From: Rhizopus arrhizus
Lineage: Eukaryota > Mucoromycota > Mucoromycetes > Mucorales > Rhizopodaceae
Direction: 5' to 3'
DNA length: 64,000 nucleotides
Assembly: GCA_024220505.1 (NCBI GenBank)
Contig: JAKZZE010000014.1
Location: 1,275,553-1,339,552, forward strand
Made by a program: the position numbers and the translations under genes. Each line of letters opens with the position of its first letter. Position 1 is the first letter of the stretch. This document shows positions 54,001-63,037 of the stretch, one piece after another. The notes beneath the pieces are model-generated. The model did not search any database, was not told the DNA's origin, and saw only the letters and a program-made list of their open reading frames with translations.

Positions 54001-54861
54001 GCTAGTTTGCATTATTCGTTCTGTTTCCATAGCTTCGGGTTGACGTGTGACAACAGGCTGATGTGAAACCAATGGTTGTTGTGTGATTATGGGTTGATGC
54101 GTAATGATAGGTTGTGTAGTAGTAACATCATTTAATTTACCCTTGGCTTTTGTGGTTGATCTCCTAACTCTTTCTCGTGTGCCTTGCTTGGTTTTTCGTA
54201 TGGAATGCTTGTAGTGACTTCAGGTGGGTACTCTGGTCTTACAGCTGCATATAAATCGTGTGTAAAGGGTGGTGAATAAGTTTCGCTTTGAGTGAGGAGC
54301 GCATTGAGATTGTGGGGTTGATTATTAATGGTTTTGTTATATTTTTGGTTATTCGATTGACCATTACTTCATTTTTGAAAGCAACCGAACCAACTAGTTT
54401 TTTGACTGGTTAGGTTGTTGTGTTTGAGGCTGTTGCGGGAGCGGTCTGTTATATTGCGGACGGTAAGTTTGATTATTAAAGTTATTTCTGTTTCGTCCTT
54501 GATTGCTATAGTCTTGTCTTCCGTAATTATTATCATTACGTTGGTAACCATTGTTATTATAATATTATTATTGTAGTCGTTATTATTGTGACCATTATTG
54601 TTGTAATCGTTATTGTTATTTTGGTGTTGATTCTGATAATTATCATTGTAGCGATTACGACGATTGTAATTTCTAACAGCAGCTTGATACTGCTGTTGAT
54701 TACCAATTCATTCGGATGGTTTGTTGAATAAGATTGACCAGATCCTGTTGATGATTATGTTGACTAGGACATGTTCCATTGTTCCTTTGAACTTGATGAG
54801 GATAACTTTGGGCATGATAATTATACGAGTGATCTCCAATGTGATAGTTGGTTAGGACCAG

Positions 54862-55620
54862 TTACAATTGAGGGTTAGGCATTACAGTGTTAACCATTCC
54901 GTAAGGATGTAAGTTAGAGATTGGGATTACTTGAGAAGGCCTTTCGTTTGCATCAATCAACTCTATATTATGATCATTTGATGGGTATCTCTGATGATAA
55001 ACACCATCGTCATGATATATGAGAGCGTTGTTTACATTCTTGGTATGAATGGGGTTGTCGACCATTGCGATCTTGCGTGGACGATTTGCGTTCCACCATC
55101 CTTCTGCGTGGTTTAACCAATCTTGAAATGTTCTAGCATGCTTTGTATACCAAATTGTTTGATATCTCTTAATAAACCTGCGCGAAGCGGCTTTCGATTA
55201 CGGCTTCACTAGTAATGTTGGCCAAATCAGCGGCTTCACGTAATCTTGAAAGGAATAGTTGAGGATGTTCTTGATCTCCTTGGATCATATCATTGAATTC
55301 CAATTCATAATTCTGAATTAATTCAGGAGTAATATAGTGACTTTTCAAATGTTCCATAGCTTCATCGTAAGTCACTTGAGGATGATTCTTGAGTATAGTT
55401 TTTTCAAAGTAGATTTTAGCAGCTCTACGTAATGAGATTTGAGGATAGCGAGTTTGCGGTTGTCACTATGTGTGTTGCTGAGTACAAGGTAGGAATCCAG
55501 TAGCTCTTGAAAATGACGGAAGTCTTCGCCTTCATAGCCATAGAATTCGATTAATTTAGGACGATATCCTTGAATTTGGTGCTGTTTTGCACCCAACGCG
55601 ATAGGTTCTGTTGTTGCCAT
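54862..55620 (-). pseudogene. Gypsy-1 gag (frameshifted)
   Basis: Starts MATTEPIALGAKQHQIQGYRPKLIEFYGYEGEDFRH-like at 55620, matching the N-terminus of retrotransposon gag domains. After an indel near 55390 the frame resumes with MTYDEAMEHLKSHYITPELIQNYELEF and FLSRLREAADLA, then shifts again near 55170. Downstream to about 54100 the minus strand encodes Asn/Gln/Tyr-rich low-complexity sequence without a visible CCHC knuckle. Confidence 0.8.
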
Positions 55621-55759
55621 TGTTGATAGTAAATGTTTTGAGATTGTTGATTCGATTTTGAGTAAGTTCTTTCGATTAGTTGATAGTTTTCTTGATTTGA
55701 TTTAATTTCCTTGATTTAATTCGATTTATTGATTTAATTCCCTCGTAGTGACCACCAAA

Positions 55760-56317
55760 TGTAATTTTTTGTTGCTTCAATGGCTTGTAAGAGTAACGGT
55801 TTGAAATAGAGTAAAGTTGACGAAAGTGAATAAAAAAAAATAAGAGTTGGGTAAAGTATTGGTATTAAATTCGTTTGTAAGGAACACCAGATCTTGTTAA
55901 GTAGATCAAACTTGCTTGTAATAAGGTAACTTGATAAGAGTTTTAAGAATGTTTACAATGAGATAATTGACTTCAAGGGACTTGTCTTGCTTGTATTTTA
56001 AGAGTATTATACCAAAAGATTCAGGGATAAAGATACTTGATTTATTGGATAAAATATATTTAAGATAAGTAAAGTTAAATATATATATGTCAAGAGAAGT
56101 GAAGTAAAATAAAAATAAAAACTTGTCTATTTATAGACAAAGAAAATAAAGTTTCATTTTGATATAAGGTTTGATTTCGATATAAGGTTTGATTTCAATA
56201 TAAGGTTTGATTTCGATATAAAGTTGATTTTGAAATAAAGTTCAAAAAAGAATAAGGTTAAAATTAAAAATCACAACCGCAGCCATTGCTGGTGTTTATG
56301 TTGTAATCTTCGTTACA
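55760..56317 (-). repeat. 5' LTR of gypsy-1
   Basis: 558 bp; same sequence as 45000-45567 apart from about ten short gaps, nearly all missing bases on this side. Ends 90 bp from the 3' end of tRNA-Asn. Confidence 0.95.
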
Positions 56318-56407
56318 GTACCAGAAGATTGTTCAAAAAATTGGTTCTTCCATTTACAATGTAAAACAAATGTATGGCGACTACAGAAAATAATAATGAA
56401 TTATTAC

Positions 56408-56480
56408 CGCTCCTAGGTGGGCTCGAACCACCAACCTCCTGATTAACAGTCAGACGCGCTAGCCAATGCGCCATAAGAGC
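56408..56480 (-). tRNA. tRNA-Asn (GTT)
   Basis: 73-nt cloverleaf on the minus strand: acceptor gctctta pairs with taggagc (one G-T), D-arm gcgc...gcgc, anticodon arm ctgac-tGTTaat-c with GTT, T-arm ggtgg-ttcgagc-ccacc, discriminator G as usual for Asn. No intron. A TTTT (plus-strand aaaa at 56387-56390) lies 17 nt after the 3' end as the Pol III terminator. The gene is sandwiched between two gypsy elements. Confidence 0.97.
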
Positions 56481-56489
56481 TGTTATATT

Positions 56490-56985
56490 TGAGAAATGGT
56501 ATAGTAGGTGGAGTGCGCCTTTGCGTAGATGCTGCGACGTCATCAAAAAGCTGAGTAGAAGAGGTGTGCTTAAAGGTGTGCTGAATTGAGAAGAGAATTT
56601 TCAACTTTTGAATCTTAATCTTTATTTAAAAAACTTTATTTTTTATAAAACAAAACCTTAATTCCATTTTTGGGTTATTGTAACAAACAAATACTTATTG
56701 TCTCGATCCTTTGTGTTCACGTTCAATTAAATTTATATATAATCTTTATTGTATATTTTAACTGAACAATCCCTAAATACTACGTTTATTCTATTACGAC
56801 TCGTGAAGAATCTGTTAACTTAATCTGAAGGAAGAGATTATTTTTGACGAATATACTACAATAATATCAGAAGGAATTGGTGGAATTATTGCTATATTCA
56901 AATCAATCACTACGTGTAGCAGTAGAGCAACAAATATATATATCGAAACCAGTAATATTATAACACCCAAGTACCAATTGTCTCA
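56490..56985 (+). repeat. 5' LTR of gypsy-2
   Basis: 496 bp; begins tgagaaatggtatagtaggt. Differs from the 3' LTR mostly by short indels in homopolymer or TA runs. Confidence 0.95.
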
Positions 56986-57231
56986 GTTTGGTGGAGAAGG
57001 GGCGTGCACATAAATAAATCATTCAATTCGTACTATAAAAAAAAAATTTTTTTTTGAAGAAAAACTTTTTGGAAGGCCGATAAAGTTGAAGAGCGTCAAA
57101 GAGAAGGAATCGTATAAAAAAAAAATCAAGAGAATATCAAGGGGCATCCATCCGTTTAAAAAAGATATGGTTAAAGAAATTACAAGCGAAAACGGTGATA
57201 TGTTCAATAACTTCACCACAATCAAGTCCTT

Positions 57232-58053
57232 ATGGCTAGACCTGAGCCATTCTACGGTGTGAAAGGAGAAAACCCTGGTTCTTGGCTGCGGTCAATTGAT
57301 AGGAAGGAAGGGGACAAGGCCAGTGATCTGGATATTTTGCTGATTGTGGGAACCTTATTAAAAGGAAATGCGGGAATCTGGTGGGATTCCATCGAAGACT
57401 ATGTTACAACTTGGGGTGAATTCAAGACCAAGTTCTTGGGAAATTATATAAAGAAGAAACGAAAATGCAGTGGAGGAAGGAGCTAAAGAACAAAAAGCAA
57501 TGCGAAAATGAGTCAATTGACGAATTGGTGACGTATCAGTAGATATGTTTCAAAGACTTGGCTGGGCAGATGAAGGCGATAAAATTGAAGTTTTTATCTC
57601 TGCTTTGAAAGAAGAATACGCCTACGAGGTGGAAAGAGCTCGTCCTTTGACTTGGGAAGCGGCTGTAAAAGATGCCAAACAATTAGAATCCTTGAGTTTA
57701 AAGTATAATGGTATTAAAAATAAAAAGAAAATATTGTACACACTAAGGATTTTGGAAGTGAATCAATGAGCAGTATTCCTGTTAATCAAAGCAGTAATGC
57801 TAGTCAGGATGCTGTCTCTTCACTGTCATCTGAAGTGAAAAGTCTAACCCAACAGCTGAATGCATTGAAGATTTATGCCACTCCAAATCGAAATATGAAC
57901 GGGCAAGCAAATTTTACTTGTTATAGTTGTGGCCAAGTTGGTCATAAGTCGTTTCACTGCCCCAATCGTGGTATAGAAATAATAATAATGTATCGAGTTT
58001 GGGAAAAGACTCGAGACAGCAGTACTAGAGGAGTCTGCTGTCGAAGAGAATAA
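57232..58053 (+). pseudogene. Gypsy-2 gag with CCHC knuckle (frameshifted)
   Basis: Starts MARPEPFYGVKGENPGSWLRSIDR, a retrotransposon gag opening with the GNAGIWWDSIEDYVTTWGEFKTKF block. An indel near 57470 and another near 57540 shift into LGWADEGDKIEVFISALKEEYAYEV. A third near 57740 leads to the coiled-coil-like LSSEVKSLTQQLNALK and the zinc knuckle CYSCGQVGHKSFHC at about 57920-57961. All domains of a capsid-nucleocapsid protein are present in order. Confidence 0.88.
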
Positions 58054-58092
58054 TCAAAGCTCCTCTACAGGTAAAATATAAAAAAAGAAAAT

Positions 58093-59483
58093 ATGAATTA
58101 TGCGAAGAAACAAGAAAACCATGGAAGAAAAATAAATGTTGTGCAAGGGGTGCAAGTCTGGAATAACAGAGGCGCGGTAAGAACTCGTTCTGAGTTGTCC
58201 TCTGATAAGGGTAAGCAGACAGTAACCCAAAAGCGACAAAGAAAAGAACAACAACCTGTACCTATACAACAGCCAGTGCAGGATTACCAACAGATTCTGA
58301 TGCAGCAACGACAACAACAACCAAACCAACAATACATGCAGCAATTACGTCAAAATGCGTCAAACCCTACCCCGCAACAACTGCATAACTCAATGGTTGA
58401 ACCAATAATTGTTGATCCGCCTGTTCAAAAAAATATAAAAGCGAAAAAGAAAAGAGCACCCGCTCGAAGATTGGAAGTGGACGTACCCAGTGTTGACATT
58501 TGGGAAATTTTAAAAGGAAAAAATGCTGACGTCAGTTGTGCTCAACTGTTAGCGATGAACAAAGTTGTAGCCAAAGATCTCATTGATGGGATAAGGGGGA
58601 TGCATGGTCGAAAGCAGAACGTGCGCCAAGTCAACATGGCAAGACCTGCCCCAGATGTACTAACTCTAGACTCTTATGATTATAGTGATGATGAAATGGA
58701 AGATGGTGCTTTTGAAGAAGATGAAGATGGTGACGATGAAGATGACGCTCAAGTGTCAGATTGTTCGTTTGGTGATGAAGTTTCATCTTGTATTGCCAAT
58801 ACTGGTTCGAATGTAGAAGAAAGTGAATTCGATGGTGATAGTGGTGATGATGCAGACACCGAATTTGAATACTATGACTATAGGGAAATGAGTAAAAGTG
58901 AGCCGCTCACTGTTAAGGTGATCATACATGACAAGGAGTTGTCAGCAATAGTCGACACTGGTGCTGCTATTTCTGTGATGAGTGAAGCCTTGGTGAAAAA
59001 GTTGGATCTGAAAACCAACGATGATACTGTATCCATACAATTATTGGACGGTACGAACAGTAAGCCTGGTGGTGTGGTGCCGAATGTTCCGGTTCGTATA
59101 GGTGGTAAATTACGAACAGAGCATTTTGCTATACAAAAAGGAAGAAAAGATGAGCTACTATCTTGGGTATGACATGGTTGAAAAATTATGGGATCATACC
59201 TGATCCTGAAAGTGGTACGGTGACAGTGCCCTATGGTAGGAGGGTCGACTACAAAGGTGCAGTGGTGAGGGAGGCAGGACAGGTGGTCTTGACTACCCAA
59301 CGTGGTACTGATGATGTGGTGGAAGGTCAACGAGACAGGTGGGTCTCTCGACCGGTGTACACTTTGATCTGGCAGAAGGGGCGCACAGTGCGCCAGAACC
59401 AATGGCTGTCAGTAATTGTTATGATGGTGAAAGTTCGCTCTGGGTCTGATGACGAGGGTGAGAATGGGAAATCTGTGATATGA
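58093..59483 (+). pseudogene. Gypsy-2 protease region (frameshift near 59170)
   Basis: From 58093 a Gln-rich, then basic, then very acidic stretch (YDYSDDEMEDGAFEEDEDGD and onward) precedes a retropepsin: VKVIIHDKELSAIVDTGAAI with active site DTGA, then SEALVKKLDL and VRIGGKLRTEHFAI. A single-base shift at about 59165 joins to GMTWLKNYGIIPDPESG, the usual end of the protease fold. The acidic region of roughly 60 residues between gag and protease is unusual. Confidence 0.85.
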
Positions 59484-59535
59484 CGGGTACACCGAAGGAG
59501 TAGAAGAAATAGTTCTGAGGAACAAAAACTGCTTT

Positions 59536-60855
59536 GTGGAGGTGTCTGGGTTGGGTCGTGTAGTTGGTGTCGAACACCATATCCGCTTGAAGACTGATGA
59601 ACCAATTCGTTGCAAGCCATATCGACTGACCTGGGAAGAAGAGAAGGTTCTGAAAGAAGAGTTGGAAAAATTGCTAGATCAAGGGTTAATTGAGAAATCG
59701 GATGGTCTATACGCTTCACCTATTTTGTTTGTACAGAAGAAGGATGGAAGCAAAAGGTTGTGCATAGATTACAGAAAGGTCAATGCTATAACGGTCAAGG
59801 ATGCGTATCCACTACCTTTTATTGATGAATTACTGGATGCGGTAGGTGGTGCCAAAGTATTCAGTACGTTGGATGCTGCTAGTGGGTATTGGCAAGTGAC
59901 AATGGCTAAAGACTCTGTGGACAAGACTGGATTTGTTACCAAATTTGGTACTTTCAAGTGGAAGGTCTTACCTTTTGGTCTCACAACGGCTAGTACTTAT
60001 CAACGTATGATGGTGAACATTTTGGGTGAATTGATCGGTGACTGTGCTTATGTATTCATTGATGATATTATCATTTTCTCTGAGACGGTGGAACAACATG
60101 TGCTTGATCTGCAAAGAGTGTTTGACAAGTGTGAAGCTGCTGGTCTAAAATTGAAAGGTGCTAAGTGTCGTTTTGGTGTATCAGGTGTGGAGTACTTGGG
60201 TCATCAAATCACTAAAGATGGATTGTTACCAACGGATAAGAATGTAAAAAAATTATGGATATGCCTGCTCCTACTACAAGTGATGAAGTTCGTTCGTTCT
60301 TGGGTCTAGTCGGATATTATAGGAGATTCATAGCTAATTTTGCTGATACTGCTCATCCGTTGACATCGTTGATCAAGAAAGGTGCTGTATTTGATTGGAA
60401 CCAAGATTGTAAAGCTGCTTTCGACTCTTTGAAGAATAGTCTAGTAACGCCGCCTTTGTTGGATTACCCTGATCGTGATCAAGTGCAAATTTTGACTACG
60501 GATGCCAGTGGTAAAGGTTTGGGTGCTATTCTATCACAATCGCCTGATGGTACTGGTGAAAATGAAAAGATAATCGGTTATGCGTCAAGAACTGTACGAG
60601 GTCCAGAGGTGAGATACCCACCAACGCATTTAGAAGCACTGGGTGTTATATGGGCAGTACAACATTTCCGACATTATCTGGGGGAGACGTTTCGTATTGT
60701 ATACTGATCATTCTGCTTTGCAATATATATTCAATAATCCGAAGCCTGCTCCTAAACTAGCAAGATGGGCTGCTGCCATGATGGAATATGATTTTGATAC
60801 CAGGTATAGAAGGGGTGAGGAGAATCCTGCTGACGCTTTATCGCGTTTGGTATGA
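59536..60855 (+). pseudogene. Gypsy-2 reverse transcriptase and RNase H (two frameshifts)
   Basis: RT: CKPYRLTWEEEKVLKEELEK, YASPILFVQKKDGSKRLCID, STLDAASGYWQVTMAK and catalytic FIDD in YVFIDDIIIFSE, then YLGHQITKDGLLP. A shift near 60255 leads to MPAPTTSDEVRSFLGLVGYYRRF. RNase H follows: ILTTDASGKGLGAILSQ, YPPTHLEALGVIWAVQHFRHYL; a second shift near 60690 gives LYTDHSALQYIF and ENPADALSRLV followed by a stop. Catalytic residues are all present once frames are read in turn. Confidence 0.92.
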
Positions 60856-60906
60856 TTTCAAAAAAAATATATATAGAATCACAGGAGGTTGGGTGGGTAG
60901 ACAATA

Positions 60907-60938
<32 letters not shown>

Positions 60939-61124
60939 TAAAAAGATAAAACAAAAAAAAAGAGGAATAAGAGAATAAACCAAAAAAAAAAGAATAAAAG
61001 AATAAAACAAAAAAAAATGATGATAGTGAGACAAAAAAAAAAAAAAATATTATTGAACAAATTATCTGAGGGTGGGAGGTCGGCATGTAAATGAAAAAAA
61101 AAAAATCAATCAAGAATATATTAT
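60856..61124 (+). other. A-rich spacer between RNase H and integrase of gypsy-2
   Basis: Long A runs broken by aaagagaataaaa-type units, flanked by G-rich purine tracts ggaggttgggtgggtaga (about 60885-60902) and gagggtgggaggtcggca (about 61067-61084). The second resembles the 3' polypurine tract (ggaaggggggca). It may be a central priming site or an expanded microsatellite in a former coding linker. Confidence 0.5.
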
Positions 61125-62418
61125 TTGTATTATTATCGTGTGTATCATCAATATCAAGAAATTACTGCTATGGAATTATCGTTATATATCGCTATCAATA
61201 ACTACCTTGTCTCACGTAAGTACCCTGAAGGTGATGGTCATGACCTAAACTCGAAGGCGAAACGGCGTATAAGAGATCAATCAAGCAAATGTGTCGCGAT
61301 CGATGGTATATTATACAAGAAACAAGTTGATGGAAGTCCTGGGGTGGAGATTTTAAACACAGGTAATATATTCGAAGTGGTGCAACGATTACACAACGAA
61401 GGTCACTTTGGTGTATTGAATACCTGGAGGAGATTAAGAATTCAATATGATGCTCCTGGACTGTATGAATTTGTGAAAGAATTTGTTGCTGGATGCGAAG
61501 CATGTCAGAAAAGAGCAAAACGACAAACGTATCAAGACTGTTCAAGCCAACCCGATTCCTACACCTAATGCTCCATTTTTTATGATTGGTTGTGATGCTA
61601 AGGACCTGTGGTGGAATCGAAGACTGGTAACAAGAATATTGGTAGCGGTGGACTATTTGACTAGATGGCCTGTGGTAGCTGCTGTACCGGATATAACTGC
61701 TGAAACGGTGTCTTGGTTTTTGTTCCACTGTGTGGTGAAAGATTTTGGTGTGCCAAGTTACATTTTGACTGACAGAGGTTCGAACTTTTTATCCGATCAT
61801 GTAGCGTTTTTCTTGAAACGTATGGGTTGTAGACATTTGACGACCACGGCGTATCGACCGCAGACGAATGGTCTGTGTGAACGAATGAATCAAACGTGGT
61901 GCAAGCCTTGTCAAAGATCATTGCTACTAGTGAAGACAATCGTGATTGGGATGAATACTTAGATGAAACGGTTCTTGCGGTGAGGACGATGCCTAACGAG
62001 ACGACCAAGTTTACTCCTTCGATGCTCCTTTTTGGATATGAAATGAGGACTCCAAGTAATTGGCCTGCTCCAAGAAAGATTACGTACAAGGCGAAATGGT
62101 ATTAGAAGTGGAAAGTCGTATCCGCGTGATTACTGGATTGATGAATGAATTCCGTGCAGAAGCGAAGGAAAGAAGTGGCTTGATGCAACAAAGAAGAAAG
62201 AAGCATTATGATGAAGATTACCCCTAGAAGATACGAGCTTGGTGATAAAGTGCTGTATAGGATAAGGTAAGGATAACAAGTTTTCGTATTGCTGGATTGG
62301 CCCATTTATGGTGGTACGTGTCAATGTTCATGGAACTTACTGGTTGGATGGTGCTGGAGGAAAGAAAGTGATGGGTGCAGTCAATGGTGATGAACTGAAA
62401 CCCTGGAAGATCATGTGA
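61125..62418 (+). pseudogene. Gypsy-2 integrase (several frameshifts)
   Basis: Starts near MELSLYIAINNYLVSRKYPEGDG. The zinc region contains HNEGHFGVLNTWRRL and CEACQKR. After a shift near 61530 the core reads FFMIGCDAKD, AVDYLTRWPVVAA, LTDRGSNFLSDHV and TTAYRPQTNGLCERMNQT. A shift near 61900 gives WDEYLDETVLAVRTMPNETT, and further shifts after 62105 lead to the C-terminal module CWIGPFMVVRVNVHGTYWL ending at a TGA (62416-62418). In the first core block GCDAKD is the likely first Asp. Confidence 0.9.
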
Positions 62419-62541
62419 GGTTGAAACCTGATGTAGCTGTTAGTGGTGCATATGAACAATATAGAAGATTTTATGAAGAACGAAGAACGATCTGATGGTG
62501 GTATGTCGTCTTCAACACTACTCAAGGCTGGAAGGGGGGCA

Positions 62542-63033
62542 TGAGAAATGGTATAGTAGGTGGAGTGCGCCTTTGCGTAGATGCTGCCGACGTCATCAAA
62601 AAGCTGAGTAGAAGAGGTGTGCTTAAAGGTGTGCTGAATTGAGAAGAGAATTTTCAACTTTTTAATCTTAATTTATTCTAAAACTTTATTTTTATAAAAC
62701 AAAACCTTAATTCCATTTTTGGGTTATTGTAACAAACAAATACTTATTGTCTCGATCCTTTGTGTTCACGTTCAATTAAATTTAATATAATCTTTATTGT
62801 ATATTTAACTGAACAATCCCTAAATACTACGTTTATTCTATTACGACTCGTGAAGAATCTGTTGACTTAATCTGAAGGAAGAGATTATTTTTGACGAATA
62901 TACTACAATAATATACTCAGAAGGAATTGGTGGAATTATTGCTATATTCAAATCAATCACTACGTGTAGCAGTAGAGCAACAAATATATATCGAAACCAG
63001 TAATATTATAACACCCAAGTACCAATTGTCTCA
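62542..63033 (+). repeat. 3' LTR of gypsy-2
   Basis: 492 bp, preceded by the polypurine tract and followed by the target duplication tatt. Confidence 0.95.
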
Positions 63034-63037
63034 TATT

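Larger units (their letters stand above)
48045..54072 (-). pseudogene. Gypsy-1 protease, RT and RNase H (frameshifted, split by Tc1 G)
   Basis: Protease (54072-53350): TLIDCGAAKTCMSKALAD, active site DCGA where DSGA or DTGA is usual, then LIIGNNWLNR. RT (53133 to about 51880): HRPYRMSPIE, GVIAPSNSPWAAPVILVKKKNGEYRMVIDYRKL, then after a frameshift near 52345 LDMRAGFHQ and the catalytic YIDD in VAYIDDLNVYS. A further frameshift precedes FLGIASYYRRF. RNase H starts PFILVTDASKLGLGA at about 51660, is cut by Tc1 G at a TA, and resumes in frame at 48373 (ILTQLDENG, VLTDHSAL, RVNESADFLSRLGY). All breaks apart from the Tc1 look like single-base indels. Confidence 0.9.
45000..56317 (-). mobile_element. 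Ty3/gypsy element 1 (non-chromodomain), full length with nested Tc1 insertions
   Basis: Minus-strand LTR retrotransposon: 5' LTR 55760-56317, gag, protease, RT, RNase H, integrase, an extra ORF, 3' LTR 45000-45567. LTR ends TGTAA...TTACA. 4-bp target duplication gtac at 44996-44999 and 56318-56321. The likely primer binding site beside the 5' LTR reads tggtggtcactacgaggg on the minus strand. Internal DNA of 48376-51652 is a Tc1 insertion in RNase H. Without it the element is about 8 kb. Confidence 0.95.
56490..63033 (+). mobile_element. Ty3/gypsy element 2, full length, 9 bp upstream of tRNA-Asn
   Basis: LTRs 56490-56985 and 62542-63033, inverted ends TGAGA...TCTCA, 4-bp duplication tatt at 56486-56489 and 63034-63037. 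Primer binding site starts tggtggagaaggggc about 3 nt after the 5' LTR. Polypurine tract ggaaggggggca directly precedes the 3' LTR. Order gag, protease, RT-RNase H, integrase. No chromodomain seen. Confidence 0.96.

Noticed and set aside
60752..61113. Minus-strand Phe/Leu-rich frames across the gypsy-2 A-rich spacer, suggesting membrane proteins
   Set aside because: Created by poly-A tracts read in reverse.
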